Below the pieces are notes generated by a model. That model made no database searches. It was not told where the DNA came from and worked only from the letters and a program-made list of their open reading frames with translations. A DNA stretch of 64,000 bases from Diaminobutyricibacter sp049994905 (GTDB lineage Bacteria; Actinomycetota; Actinomycetes; Actinomycetales; Microbacteriaceae), in NCBI RefSeq assembly GCF_049994905.1, contig NZ_CP188258.1, forward strand, positions 3,348,001 through 3,412,000. The letters run 5' to 3'. This document shows positions 31,734 through 42,593 of this stretch, piece after piece; the stretch's first letter is position 1, and each line of letters begins with the position of its first letter. The translations under genes were made by a program, and so were the position numbers.

Positions 31734-32531
31734 GTGGGCAGACCACTCGGAGCGCGCGACGTCGGCGCCGAAGCGGTACTCGTCGCAGGCGGCGGCCGCG
31801 CGATCCTGCTCCAGATCGCACACCCTGCGGTGGGTCGCGGTGTCGTCGACCACAGTGACTTCGCCACCGACCCGCTCCGGCGCCTTCGCGCGACCCTCAC
31901 GTTCGCCTACGCAGCGGTCTACGGCTCACCAGCGGACATCTCCGCGGTGCAGCGCGCGGTGAACCAGGCCCACGCACCCGTCCGGGCTGTCGATCCTTCC
32001 GAAGACGGCCCCGCCTACAACGCGTTCGATCCCGAGCTGCAGCTCTGGGTCGCTGCCACGCTCTACGACTCCGCGGTGACGATGTACGAGCACATTTTCG
32101 GCCCGCTCGATGCCGAATCGGCCGACCGCGTCTACGCGGAGTACTCGGTCCTCGGCACGGCACTCCAGGTTCCCTCAGGGCTCTGGCCTTCAGACCGGGT
32201 TGCGTTCGCTGAATACTGGGCGACGACCGTCCCGACCCTCAAGGTCACCGCGGCCACACGTGCCGTCGCCTACCAGCTGCTGCACTCCCGCAACCTGCCG
32301 CTCTGGCTGAGATCGGTGATGCCGGTCGCCAGGCTTGTGACGGCCGGCCTTCTGCCGACCCCGCTGCGGGTCGACTTCGGCTTGCCGTGGAACCGAGGTC
32401 GGCAGCGACGGTTCGACCGGCTGATGCGGCTGACGGCCGTCGTCTACCCACGCCTGCCCGGCTGGATTCGGCACCGACCGCGCAACATCCTGCTCGGTCG
32501 GCTCCGCCGGTCGATCCAGGCGGGTGCCTGA
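31734..32531 (+). CDS. DUF2236 (MpaB / latex-clearing-type) oxygenase-like protein
   Basis: Encodes 265 residues from the GTG at 31734, placed seven bases after GGAGGGAGG. The core IAHPAVGRGVVDHSDF and FAYAAVYGS are characteristic of the DUF2236 family. That family includes fungal MpaB and the heme-dependent rubber-cleaving Lcp enzymes. Predicted to be a helical, probably heme-binding oxygenase; the substrate is unknown. It lies 43 bases after the surface-protein gene. Its final codons are duplicated downstream as a 39-base imperfect repeat. Confidence 0.8.
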   Translation: MGRPLGARDVGAEAVLVAGGGRAILLQIAHPAVGRGVVDHSDFATDPLRRLRATLTFAYAAVYGSPADISAVQRAVNQAHAPVRAVDPSEDGPAYNAFDPELQLWVAATLYDSAVTMYEHIFGPLDAESADRVYAEYSVLGTALQVPSGLWPSDRVAFAEYWATTVPTLKVTAATRAVAYQLLHSRNLPLWLRSVMPVARLVTAGLLPTPLRVDFGLPWNRGRQRRFDRLMRLTAVVYPRLPGWIRHRPRNILLGRLRRSIQAGA

Positions 32532-32585
32532 CGCGACCGACTCCGGCGGTCGATCCCCGCGGATTCCTGACGCGACCGACGTTCG
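32508..32585. repeat. 39-base imperfect tandem duplication at a gene end
   Basis: The sequence 32508-32546, covering the last codons and stop of the DUF2236 gene, is repeated at 32547-32585 with about 31 of 39 identities. Both copies end CCTGACGCGACCGAC and both retain an in-frame TGA relative to their own copy. Confidence 0.75.
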
Positions 32586-32602
32586 GTCCGTCACGGACGA
32601 AC
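32581..32602. terminator. Probable terminator between DUF2236 gene and pcrA
   Basis: Compact inverted repeat GTTCG-TCCGT against ACGGA-CGAAC with minimal loop, between two converging genes. It is short of U residues. Confidence 0.45.
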
Positions 32603-32605
32603 CGC

Positions 32606-35050
32606 TCAGATCTTCTCGATCGGCGCGATCTTGATCAAGAGCTTCTTCGTTCCCGCCTTGTCGAACTGAACGTGAGCGACACGTTTGGTGCCCTCGCCCG
32701 TCACGGCCGTGACCCGGCCGTCGCCGAAGTCTGTATGGCGAATGCGGTCACCAGCGGTCAGTTCGAGGTCACCGTTGTCGCGGACGGTCGCCGTGATCCG
32801 ATTGGGCCATTCCACCTTCGGCCGATCGAGCGCCGGGGCCGAGAAGTTCCGCTGCCCCGTCTCCTCCCCCCACCGCGAACCAGGGCGGCGGGCATTCAGC
32901 GCACGCGGCTGGGTGCCGCCGCGGCTCGTCGCCGCGCCGGGTGACTGCTTCCAGTCGATCAACTCGGCGGGGATCTCCTGGAGATAACGGCTGGGCATCG
33001 CGACCGCGGTCTCGCCGAACTGCGCGCGCGTCATTGCGAGCGAAAGGAAAAGCCGCTTCTTCGCACGGGTGATCCCGACATAGAACAGCCGCCGCTCCTC
33101 GGCAGGGCCACCCGGTTCGCCGGCGGACATGCGATGGGGCAGCAGGTCTTCTTCGACGCCGGTCAGGAAGACGGCGTCATACTCGAGACCCTTCGCCGTG
33201 TGCAGGGTCATCAGCGAGACGGTTCCGCTCGAGTCGTCGATCTCATCGGCCGCCGCGACCAGGGAGACCTCGGTCAGAAAGTCGATGAGGCCGCCGTCGG
33301 GGTTGTTGCGCGCGAACTCCTTCGTCACCGCGACGAGTTCCTCGACGTTCTCGGCCCGTGCTTCGTCCTGAGGGTCGCGGCTCGAACGCAAGGCTTCGAG
33401 GTAGCCGCTCTTGTCGAGCAGGAACGTCAGCACATCTGCGACCGGAGACGCCCCCGCGGGCGCGGTCGGATCGGACATGGTCGTTGCCTCGTCAAGCAGC
33501 GCCGACAACTGCAGGATCGCGTTGGTGACCTTCGGCCCGAGTCCGAGCGAAGCGGCGTCACGCATCGCATCCCGGAACGTTATGCCGTTGTCGCCCGCGT
33601 AGCTCGCCAGTTGCGTCTCGGTGGCCGGCCCGATCCCGCGCTTCGGAGTATTCAGGATGCGCCGCAATGCGAGCATGTCGTCAGGGTTCGCGACCGCGAT
33701 GAGGTAGGCCATCGAGTCCTTGATCTCGGCCCGCTCATAGAACTTGGTGCCGCCCATGATGCGATACGGGAGCGCTGAACGGATGAAGATCTCTTCGAGG
33801 GCACGCGTCTGGGCGTTCGTGCGATAGAACACGGCGATGTCACGGTAGGCCATGCCGTTCGCATGCAGCTTCTCGATCTCGTCGGCTACGAACTGGGCCT
33901 CGTCGTGTCCGGAGTAGCCCGTGAACCCGACGATCTTCTCGCCGTCGCCGACGGCCGTCCACAGTTTCTTGTCTTTGCGGTCGAAGTTGTTCGCGATGAC
34001 CGAGTTCGCTGCGCTGAGGATGTTCTGGGTCGAACGATAGTTCTGCTCGAGGAGCACGACCTTCGCACCGGGGAAGTCGCGCTCGAACTCGACGATGTTG
34101 CGGATGTCCGCCCCACGGAACGCATAGATGGACTGGTCGGAGTCGCCGACGACCGTCAGCGACGCACCCGGCACGACGCCCACCGCATCCTGCAACGACC
34201 GCACGTGCAGGCCCTGCTGCTCCAGGTCGTCGGCGATCGCGGGAGCAATGGGCATCGTGAGCTCACGGATCAGGCTGTACTGCGCATGGTTGGTGTCCTG
34301 GTACTCGTCGACGAGGATGTGGCGGAACCGCCGCTGGTAAAGGGCGGCCACCCGCGGGAAGGCACGGAACAGGAAGACGGTCTCGCTGATCAGGTCATCG
34401 AAGTCGAAAGCGTTCGCCGACCGGAGCGCCCGGGTGTACTGCCGGAAGATCTCGAGGAACATCACCTCCTGCGGGTCGCTGAGGTTCGCCGAGCGCGCGT
34501 AGGTCTCGATGTCGGAGAGCTCGTTCTTGAGCTTGGAGATCTTGCCGGCGACCCCGGCGACGGTGAAGCCGAGCGTGTCGGCGTCGAGCTCTTTGACGAT
34601 CCGCTTGATGAGCGCCCGCGTATCGCCCGAGTCGTAGATGGTGAAGTTCTGCGTCTTGCCGATCGACTCGGCCTCGCGACGGAGGATCCGCACACAGGCG
34701 GAGTGGAAGGTCGAGATCCACATGCCGTCGGCACTGTTGCCGAGCAGCGCCTGCACCCGCTCGCGCATCTCGGATGCGGCCTTGTTCGTGAAGGTGATCG
34801 CGAGGATCTGGCTCGGCCACGCCTCGCGGCGGTCGATGAGGCTCGCAATGCGGCGCGTGAGCACGCTCGTCTTGCCGGAGCCCGCTCCGGCGACGATCAG
34901 CAGCGCTGCTCCCCGATACTCCACTGCCTCGCGTTGCTGTGGGTTCAGACCGGCCAGGAGCGCGTCGTCCGCCGACGGCGCAGACCGCCCGTCGAGGATG
35001 ATGGGGGCTGCGGAAGCGGCGGAAGGTTCCGAATCGAAAAGGCTCGTCAT
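32606..35050 (-). CDS. pcrA: ATP-dependent DNA helicase PcrA (UvrD family)
   Basis: Encodes 814 residues, a superfamily 1 3'-5' helicase for repair and replication-conflict resolution. Seen in order: Q-motif LNPQQREAVEY, Walker A AGAGSGKTSV, ITFTNKAASEMRERV, DEYQDTN, GDSDQSIYAFRGA, NYRSTQNIL, LMTLHTAKGLEYDAVF and YVGITRAKKRLFL. A C-terminal Tudor-like domain (DRIRHTDFGDGRVTAV) marks PcrA and binds RNA polymerase. A TAAAAT box lies 10 bases before the ATG, so the leader is very short. Confidence 0.95.
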   Translation of the reverse strand: MTSLFDSEPSAASAAPIILDGRSAPSADDALLAGLNPQQREAVEYRGAALLIVAGAGSGKTSVLTRRIASLIDRREAWPSQILAITFTNKAASEMRERVQALLGNSADGMWISTFHSACVRILRREAESIGKTQNFTIYDSGDTRALIKRIVKELDADTLGFTVAGVAGKISKLKNELSDIETYARSANLSDPQEVMFLEIFRQYTRALRSANAFDFDDLISETVFLFRAFPRVAALYQRRFRHILVDEYQDTNHAQYSLIRELTMPIAPAIADDLEQQGLHVRSLQDAVGVVPGASLTVVGDSDQSIYAFRGADIRNIVEFERDFPGAKVVLLEQNYRSTQNILSAANSVIANNFDRKDKKLWTAVGDGEKIVGFTGYSGHDEAQFVADEIEKLHANGMAYRDIAVFYRTNAQTRALEEIFIRSALPYRIMGGTKFYERAEIKDSMAYLIAVANPDDMLALRRILNTPKRGIGPATETQLASYAGDNGITFRDAMRDAASLGLGPKVTNAILQLSALLDEATTMSDPTAPAGASPVADVLTFLLDKSGYLEALRSSRDPQDEARAENVEELVAVTKEFARNNPDGGLIDFLTEVSLVAAADEIDDSSGTVSLMTLHTAKGLEYDAVFLTGVEEDLLPHRMSAGEPGGPAEERRLFYVGITRAKKRLFLSLAMTRAQFGETAVAMPSRYLQEIPAELIDWKQSPGAATSRGGTQPRALNARRPGSRWGEETGQRNFSAPALDRPKVEWPNRITATVRDNGDLELTAGDRIRHTDFGDGRVTAVTGEGTKRVAHVQFDKAGTKKLLIKIAPIEKI

Positions 35051-35132
35051 GTCTCTGACGATTTTAGTCGCCACCACCGTCAGCCGAGGCCGGCCGGACG
35101 CGCCGCTCCGTCGCGATCAGCCCGCGTCGCGA

Positions 35133-36164
35133 TCAGCCGCCATCGCGAACGGCGACGGCGAGGTCGGGCTGGTCGGCGAATACCCCGTCGACGCCCGAAC
35201 GCATGATCAGCGAGAAGTCCGTGCGCCAGTCACCCCACGCCGAGTCCGACTCTCCGCGACGGAACGCCTGCGGAAGAAAGTGGTTCTCGGGCCGCAGTGT
35301 CCAGCAGAACACCCGCAGACCGGCAGAGTGGGCCGTGTCCACGAGCTCCGACGTCGGGTCGCCGTCGTCATCCACCTGCTCGGGGGTGAGCACGAGCGAG
35401 TGATCGACACTGATGCCCTCCACCCGGTGGGCGGCCTCTGCGGCTCCGAGCGCATAGAGGCCGACAGCCGTGAGGTCCTGGTCGTAGCCGGAGGCCGCAG
35501 ATCCCTGGCGGGCGACGCGGTCTGCGGGGGCGCCGGATGACTCAACGAGATAGAACCGGCGACCCCGGTAGCCCCGGAGGAAGAGTTTCGCCAGCACGGT
35601 CTTCTCGAAGCTCTCGACGATCAGCTCCGGATTGTCACCCCAGCCCGTCTCCGACAGTTCCGCATCGAAGAGTTCGTCGAGCGGAAGGCCCACCGATTCG
35701 AAGTATGTGGCGTGCTTGAGCTCGGCGACGATCCCGAGCAGCCTGGCCGCCTCCTCCGATTCCCTGTCGACGATGTCGACGAGATCACGGAACCGCAGGA
35801 TCGGGTAGCGGCCGTCGAAGCTGGCGCTCGTCTGCCGGAGCGACGGCACCCGCTCCCTGGCCCTGAGGGTCGACAGCTCGGCCCAGGTGAAGTCCTCGGT
35901 GAACCATCCCGTGAGCTCGACCCCGTCGATCTCCTTCGTCGCACGCCGGTCGGCGAATTCCGGATGCGCGGCCACGTCGGTCGTGCCGGAGATGTCGTTC
36001 TCGTGACGCAGCACCAGGACACCGTCGCGTGTCGCCACCAGGTCGGGCTCCACGGCATCCGCGCCCAGGGCGAACGCGAGCTCGTAGGCTGCCCTCGTGT
36101 GCTCGGGCCGGTAGCCCGACGCGCCACGGTGCCCTACCACGAGCGGAGATGAATGCGCACGCAT
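35133..36164 (-). CDS. Glycerophosphodiester phosphodiesterase family protein
   Basis: Encodes 343 residues. It hydrolyses glycerophosphodiesters to glycerol-3-phosphate and an alcohol. The GDPD barrel is clear: VVGHRGASGYRPEHT with catalytic His, ADAVEPDLVATRDGVLVLRHEN with metal ligands, AELKHATYF, and the closing GVDGVFADQPDLA. There is no signal peptide, so it is probably cytoplasmic. A TAGTAT box lies six bases before the ATG, implying a leaderless mRNA. Confidence 0.93.
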   Translation of the reverse strand: MRAHSSPLVVGHRGASGYRPEHTRAAYELAFALGADAVEPDLVATRDGVLVLRHENDISGTTDVAAHPEFADRRATKEIDGVELTGWFTEDFTWAELSTLRARERVPSLRQTSASFDGRYPILRFRDLVDIVDRESEEAARLLGIVAELKHATYFESVGLPLDELFDAELSETGWGDNPELIVESFEKTVLAKLFLRGYRGRRFYLVESSGAPADRVARQGSAASGYDQDLTAVGLYALGAAEAAHRVEGISVDHSLVLTPEQVDDDGDPTSELVDTAHSAGLRVFCWTLRPENHFLPQAFRRGESDSAWGDWRTDFSLIMRSGVDGVFADQPDLAVAVRDGG

Positions 36165-36226
36165 GGACAGATACTAGCTGTGGTGTCCCGGCGCTCCCCT
36201 GCTCATCCGAGTGCCAGAATCGTTTC

Positions 36227-36790
36227 GTGTCCGACTCCGAACCGATGCCGGCCCCGTGGCGTGAACCTGCATCCACGCTGACGCTGCACTGGGGTGCCTA
36301 TCGGCCGCGCCTCGTCTTCGGCCTGACGGCGATCATGCTCGGCACCGCATGCATCCAGCTGACGAGCGCGTACAGCCTGGTCTTCCTGCTGGTCGGCTCG
36401 CTCGTCCAGCCGGCGGGATGGGCGATCCTGCCTGCTCCAATCGGTCGGAGGGTCGCCGTCGTCCTTCCCTCGCTCGGGTTCACGTGGCTCATGCTCGGCG
36501 GGGCATCCTTCGCGTGGTGCTTCGTCGTCCCGCTCGCCGCCTGGCTGCTCGTTCGGCTGCGCCCCGCGATCTCCTACGTCGTCCTCGTGCTGCCGATCGC
36601 CTGCGGCATCGTGCTCTCCAGCGTGATTCCCGACTACAGCGGCGCCTGGATCTCGTTCACGGTCAGCAGCCTTGTCACCGTGGCGGCGGCCTGGTCAGGC
36701 CGCGCGATCGCCGTGTGGTGGTCGGCGCGGCCCCCGCGATCCGTGAGATCACGGCAATCTGTCAGCCCCCATGACGACGGACTCGACTAG
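36227..36790 (+). CDS. Small polytopic membrane protein, unknown function
   Basis: Encodes 187 residues from the GTG at 36227 (VSDSEPMPAPWREP); an ATG seven codons later is an alternative. About five hydrophobic helices fill residues 25-170, followed by a short basic/polar tail. No family recognised. It is divergent from the GDPD gene and 58 bases upstream of the Bax1-I gene, possibly in one transcript. Confidence 0.6.
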   Translation: MSDSEPMPAPWREPASTLTLHWGAYRPRLVFGLTAIMLGTACIQLTSAYSLVFLLVGSLVQPAGWAILPAPIGRRVAVVLPSLGFTWLMLGGASFAWCFVVPLAAWLLVRLRPAISYVVLVLPIACGIVLSSVIPDYSGAWISFTVSSLVTVAAAWSGRAIAVWWSARPPRSVRSRQSVSPHDDGLD

Positions 36791-36848
36791 ATTTGACTAC
36801 ACAGCCGTTCATCGGCCATCCCGGTCCCACGAAGTGAGCAGAGGAATC

Positions 36849-37652
36849 ATGGCACTCGACAATCCCGCGTTCTCGCGGAATCCAGCCTTCTCGTCCGAGA
36901 CGAAGGCGACGACGCCCCCTGCCCCGAGCGCTGAGACGCTCCAGCAGCTCTATGAGGCACCGTCGGCTTCCTCGCACGACACCGGCCGCATGACGGTCGA
37001 AGACACCATCGTCAAGACGGCGATCAGCTTCGTGCTGCTCGTCGCGGGCGGAGCGGTCGGATGGCAGTTCCCGACTCCAGCCGTTTGGGTGCCGGCCGCG
37101 CTGATCGGCTTCGCACTCGCGCTCGTCAACATCTTCAAGAAGAAGCCGTCCGCCCCGCTGGTCCTGTCCTATGCGGTCGTCGAAGGCGTCTTCGTCGGCG
37201 CGCTGTCGAGCTACTTCGAGCTGCGGTGGCCCGGGATCGTGATCCAGGCCGTCCTGGCGACCGTGGCCGTGATCGCGGTGACCCTGGCGCTCTTCGCGAG
37301 CGGCAAGATCCGTGCATCCGCCCGCGCGACCAAGGTCTTCCTTGTCGCGATGGTCGGCTACCTGCTCTTCTCCGTGCTCAACCTCGTGCTGATGTGGACG
37401 GGCGCGAACACCAACCCGTTCGGCCTGCGTGGTTCGGTCGAAATCTTCGGCATCCCGCTCGGACTGGTGCTCGGCGTGCTCGTCGTCATCATGGCCGCGT
37501 ACTCTCTGGTGCTCGACTTCGACTACATCAAGCGGGGGGCGGCCAACCGCCTGCCGCGCGAGTACGGCTGGAGCGGCGCGTTCGGCATCATGGTGACCGT
37601 CGTCTGGCTGTACCTGGAACTCCTCCGCATGTTTGCGATCGCGCGAAACTAG
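36849..37652 (+). CDS. Bax inhibitor-1 / YccA-family membrane protein
   Basis: Encodes 267 residues from the ATG at 36849, preceded by AGAGGAA. A 70-residue polar N-terminus (NPAFSRNPAFS) is followed by seven hydrophobic helices, the last containing FDYIKRGA near the C-terminus. Length and arrangement match the actinobacterial Bax1-I/YccA group, thought to be ion or calcium leak channels. The actual transport role here is unknown. A strong terminator follows. Confidence 0.85.
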   Translation: MALDNPAFSRNPAFSSETKATTPPAPSAETLQQLYEAPSASSHDTGRMTVEDTIVKTAISFVLLVAGGAVGWQFPTPAVWVPAALIGFALALVNIFKKKPSAPLVLSYAVVEGVFVGALSSYFELRWPGIVIQAVLATVAVIAVTLALFASGKIRASARATKVFLVAMVGYLLFSVLNLVLMWTGANTNPFGLRGSVEIFGIPLGLVLGVLVVIMAAYSLVLDFDYIKRGAANRLPREYGWSGAFGIMVTVVWLYLELLRMFAIARN

Positions 37653-37666
37653 CGACCCGTTCGACG

Positions 37667-37705
37667 AAGAAGGCCGGCGTGGATTCGATCCGCGCCGGCC
37701 TTCTT
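37667..37705. terminator. Bidirectional terminator between Bax1-I gene and guaA
   Basis: A perfect 13-bp stem AAGAAGGCCGGCG / CGCCGGCCTTCTT with a 13-base loop. The A-rich and T-rich edges give U-tracts on both strands. Confidence 0.92.
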
Positions 37706-37709
37706 TCGC

Positions 37710-39296
<1,587 letters not shown>

Positions 39297-39318
39297 GTCG
39301 GTGAATGCCGCGTCGGTG

Positions 39319-39777
39319 CTAATGGGATGCCTCCACGAGGTTCGCCTCTTCGGCCTCCCGGCCGGCCAGGTAGGTTCGCACCTGCTTCGTGATGATCGCC
39401 TCGACGAAGAAGGACAGGAACGGGATGACACCACCGAGCGCGATCTGCACGAACTTGGCGAAGTTCCAGCGCATCAGGCTCCACAGCCGGAAGTCTGAGA
39501 ACAGGTAAACGACATACAGCCAGCCATGGGCGATGAGGATGCCCGTGCTGAGGTTGATTCCGTGGGCGACAGGCAGGGTGCCGGTCGGATCCCAGGGAAC
39601 GAACGCGAGGAAGCCGTAGTCACTGAACGCGTACAGCTCATAGTGGAACCCGTACTTGACGATCATCTCGCTCACCAGGAGGAGCAGCATGATTCCGGTG
39701 ATGTACGCGAAGACCTGGTAGAACTTCAGCGCCCCGCGGATCTTCGGGAAGTCCTGGGGTTTGGGTGCGAGGGCCAT
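39319..39777 (-). CDS. DUF3817 membrane protein
   Basis: Encodes 152 residues with four hydrophobic helices. The segments YQVFAYITGIMLLLLVSEM, PVAHGINLSTGILIAHGWLY and WNFAKFVQIALGGVIPFLSF are typical of DUF3817, a family found beside guaA in many actinobacteria. Function unknown. It starts four bases after the SURF1 stop and ends 22 bases before guaA. Confidence 0.85.
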   Translation of the reverse strand: MALAPKPQDFPKIRGALKFYQVFAYITGIMLLLLVSEMIVKYGFHYELYAFSDYGFLAFVPWDPTGTLPVAHGINLSTGILIAHGWLYVVYLFSDFRLWSLMRWNFAKFVQIALGGVIPFLSFFVEAIITKQVRTYLAGREAEEANLVEASH

Positions 39778-39781
39778 GCGT

Positions 39782-40645
39782 CTAGTTTACGTTCCTGCTG
39801 CCTGCGCTCTCGCCGAGAGCGGTGTGCTGCTCGGCGAGCTGCTGCTCTCGCTCCTCGTCCTCTTTCTCCTTGGCATCTTTCACGAGCCGATACCAGAAGA
39901 AGATGGCGAATCCGGCGAAGATGATCCACTCGGCGGCGTAGAACACGTTGAGCCAGTTCAGCGTCTGCTGCTGGATGGGCGGCGGCGAGTCGATCTTGTC
40001 GAGCCCGGCGGGAGGCGTGCGCTCCACCACGTACGCCTCGTAGACGTCGACGCCCGTGACGTCCGTCCACAGGTTGTACAGCGCAGCGACCGACATGTCC
40101 TTCATCACGGTCGGGTCGCCCTTGGGGTCCGGCAGTTCCGGAGCCTCCGTGGGCAGCAGGCGCCCGACGACCTCCATCGACGTAGCGGGCTCGGCCGCCA
40201 GGCGAGCGGCGACCGATTGCGCCGTCGCCTTGTCCGCCGCCCATCCGCGTGCGATGGCCAGCGCAACCGGCTTGCCTGAGGGATCGCTGCTTGTGACCGT
40301 GAAGTGAGCCACGACCCACCAGCCGGCGGTCCCGTGATTGAGTCGGCCTTCGAGCAGCTGGTAGTCGGCCGGATTGAACGACCCGGTGAAACGCACGAGC
40401 TGACCGGTGGCAACGTCGGTGATCGGCCCTCCGGGCTTCGCCACCTGCGCGAGAGGAAGAACGGTCTCGCTCGGAGAGTCGATGACCTTGCCGGAGTCGA
40501 TGGCTCGCTCGAGCTGCCACTGCCCGAGCCAGGCGAAGCCTGCCGCGAGCGCGAGGGCGAGCACGAGGGCACCGATCCAGCGCGGGCGCAGCATCATCTG
40601 GAACAGCGTCGTCTCGCCGCTGCCTGTCGTGTCGCTAATGGTCAA
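39782..40645 (-). CDS. SURF1-family protein
   Basis: Encodes 287 residues. SURF1 proteins assist assembly of heme-copper cytochrome oxidase. Layout is classic: one helix at the N-terminus (RPRWIGALVLALALAAGFAW then LGQWQLERA), an extracytoplasmic domain with GTAGWWVVAHF and ALAIARGW, and a second helix at about 230-252. The start is TTG, overlapping the stop of the antiporter gene (TTGA). An internal Met-Met pair 16 codons later is a possible alternative. The acidic/basic C-terminal tail is cytoplasmic. Confidence 0.88.
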   Translation of the reverse strand: MTISDTTGSGETTLFQMMLRPRWIGALVLALALAAGFAWLGQWQLERAIDSGKVIDSPSETVLPLAQVAKPGGPITDVATGQLVRFTGSFNPADYQLLEGRLNHGTAGWWVVAHFTVTSSDPSGKPVALAIARGWAADKATAQSVAARLAAEPATSMEVVGRLLPTEAPELPDPKGDPTVMKDMSVAALYNLWTDVTGVDVYEAYVVERTPPAGLDKIDSPPPIQQQTLNWLNVFYAAEWIIFAGFAIFFWYRLVKDAKEKEDEEREQQLAEQHTALGESAGSRNVN

Positions 40646-41994
40646 TCCCGCTTCCGGTCCCCGGTGGAGTCCTGCTGTTGCATCGCCTGCTCGATCACGC
40701 GATCGACGGCCTGCCTGGTGCCGCTGCCCGTCGTCGATGCCGCATCGAGGTCGGCCGTGGCCGCCTCAACGAGCGCGATCTCTTCGTCGAGCATCGGATC
40801 GCGCCTCTGACCCGACCTCTTCTTCGGCGAGCCGGTCCGCAAAATCATCGCACCGATCTTCTCTGAATTAGCTGCGAGCAGCGGGCCGATGATCGCCATG
40901 ATGAGCACGTAGAGTCCGGCGAACGGCTGGATGCGCGGATCGAGCCCGGCGCTCACCGAAAGCGTCGCGAGGATCAGCGCGAATTCGCCTCTGTTCTGCA
41001 GGATCACGGTCGTGTTGATGCCCGCCTGCGGGCCGAGCTTGTTGATCCAGGCGACGAACTGGCCGGCTCCGATGTTCAGCACCAGGGTCATGCCCACCGC
41101 AGCGAGCACCGGCACGATCACCGAGGGGAATTTCGCCGGGTCGAGCGCGAGGCCGAAGTTGAGGAAGAAGAACGCGGCGAACACGTCTCGCAGCGGGATG
41201 GCGATGTGCTCGATCTTGTTGCGGTACTTCGTCGCGCCCAGCACCAGGCCGATCAGGAACGCGCCGATCGCGTCGGTCACGCCCAGGATCTCGCCGATGC
41301 CGGCGAACAGCACGGCAAGGCCGAAGAACAGGATCGTGAAGAGCTCATCGTCTTTCGTGCGGAAGAACCGCGAAACCACGCGTCCACCGAAACGGGCGAG
41401 GGTGAACATCACGACGAGGAAGGTGAACGCGATCGCGAGCTTGGCGACGATCGGCCAGAAATCCGTCTCGCCGCTCAGCACGACCGAGACGATGGCGAGG
41501 TAGATGGCGATGAAGATGTCCTCGACGACGGTCACGCCGAGGATCATCGGGGTCTCGCGGTTCGCCAGGCGGTTGAGCTCGATCAGGAGCTTCGTGACGA
41601 TCGCGCTGGAAGACGTAGCGGTCATGCCTGCGATGATCAGGGCTTCCCGCGTGCCCCATCCCACCATGAATCCGAAGATGAGCCCGACACCCATGTTGAT
41701 GACGATGTAGGAGCCGCCCGAGATGACCAGCTTGCCGAAATTGCCGAAGAACTCGTCCTGGTCGAATTCGAGTCCCAGGTTGAACAGAAGCAGGATCAGC
41801 CCGAAGATCGCGATCAGTTCGATGTAGTGCGAGTCGAAGTTGAGCGGGAACCATCCGGTGTGCGGACTCGCCAGCAGCCCGACGATCATGTAGATGGGTA
41901 TCGCGGGGAGACCCACCAGCTTGCCGAGACGCCCCAGCACGTACGCCACGAGCAGGAGCAGGCCGAGAACGATGAGGTCTTCGCCGAGATGCAT
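40642..41994 (-). CDS. CPA2-family cation:proton antiporter
   Basis: Encodes 450 residues from the ATG at 41994. About 12 membrane helices are seen, with the CPA2 signatures GLILLLFNLGLEFD, GMTATSSSAIVTKLL and VLQNRGEFALI. The C-terminal 70 residues are a soluble tail without a TrkA-N domain. That function is supplied by the separate RCK-type gene immediately upstream, as in KhtTU K+/H+ efflux systems. A role in potassium or pH homeostasis is likely. Confidence 0.9.
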   Translation of the reverse strand: MHLGEDLIVLGLLLLVAYVLGRLGKLVGLPAIPIYMIVGLLASPHTGWFPLNFDSHYIELIAIFGLILLLFNLGLEFDQDEFFGNFGKLVISGGSYIVINMGVGLIFGFMVGWGTREALIIAGMTATSSSAIVTKLLIELNRLANRETPMILGVTVVEDIFIAIYLAIVSVVLSGETDFWPIVAKLAIAFTFLVVMFTLARFGGRVVSRFFRTKDDELFTILFFGLAVLFAGIGEILGVTDAIGAFLIGLVLGATKYRNKIEHIAIPLRDVFAAFFFLNFGLALDPAKFPSVIVPVLAAVGMTLVLNIGAGQFVAWINKLGPQAGINTTVILQNRGEFALILATLSVSAGLDPRIQPFAGLYVLIMAIIGPLLAANSEKIGAMILRTGSPKKRSGQRRDPMLDEEIALVEAATADLDAASTTGSGTRQAVDRVIEQAMQQQDSTGDRKRD

Positions 41995-41998
41995 CCCG

Positions 41999-42535
41999 CT
42001 ACCCCCCGGGCGGTGCGTCGGCGGACTGGGCGGCGCGGGCCGGCAGCTCGCCGGACCGGAAGAACGCGAAGGCCTTCGCGACCTTCTCAGGCGACCCCGC
42101 GACGACAAGGGTGTCGCCCGGGAAGACTTTGAAGTCGGGCGCCGGCGCCGGGTTGGCGGACTCGCCGCGCACGACGGCGACGACGGTCAGCCCGACGATG
42201 CCACGCTCCCCGGGCGTGCCGAGCTGCTGCCCCGCGATGTGGTCGTCGTAGTCGACGGTGAACCAGTCGATGCTGAGGCCGGGGATCTGGTCGAGGGCCG
42301 TGAGCGACTCGGTGATCTGCGTACCGCCGAGGAGCTCCGCGAGCGTGTGCGCTTCGTCTTCACTGAGCCGAAGCGAGACTTTCGTCACGTCTGCGCCGTC
42401 CTCGTCATCCGAGAACGTGATCAGGTCGCTGTGGCCGGAGCGGTGCGCAATGACGCCGACCTTGCCGCCGTCGTCGGTGACGAAGGTATGGAGCACACCG
42501 ACCCCGGGCAGTTTGACCCGTCGAACGTCAACCAT
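41999..42535 (-). CDS. KhtT-like regulatory subunit of the antiporter
   Basis: Encodes 178 residues. A novel N-terminal half (VDVRRVKLPGVGVLHTFVTD) is followed by an RCK_C/TrkA-C ligand-binding domain (GLTVVAVVRGES, FPGDTLVVAGSPEKVAKA). This is the arrangement of KhtT, the soluble gate of KhtU-type antiporters. The gene ends four bases before the antiporter start. The ATG has GGAGA upstream. Confidence 0.88.
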   Translation of the reverse strand: MVDVRRVKLPGVGVLHTFVTDDGGKVGVIAHRSGHSDLITFSDDEDGADVTKVSLRLSEDEAHTLAELLGGTQITESLTALDQIPGLSIDWFTVDYDDHIAGQQLGTPGERGIVGLTVVAVVRGESANPAPAPDFKVFPGDTLVVAGSPEKVAKAFAFFRSGELPARAAQSADAPPGG

Positions 42536-42593
42536 GGTACGTCTCCAGAACTTTGGGGGGCTTACGTCAATGTTACCGGAGGCGTTCTTGCCG

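Noticed and set aside
31731..31962. ATG-started frame at the beginning of the DUF2236 gene
   Set aside because: It is out of frame with the conserved protein; the GTG three bases later fits the family and the ribosome site.
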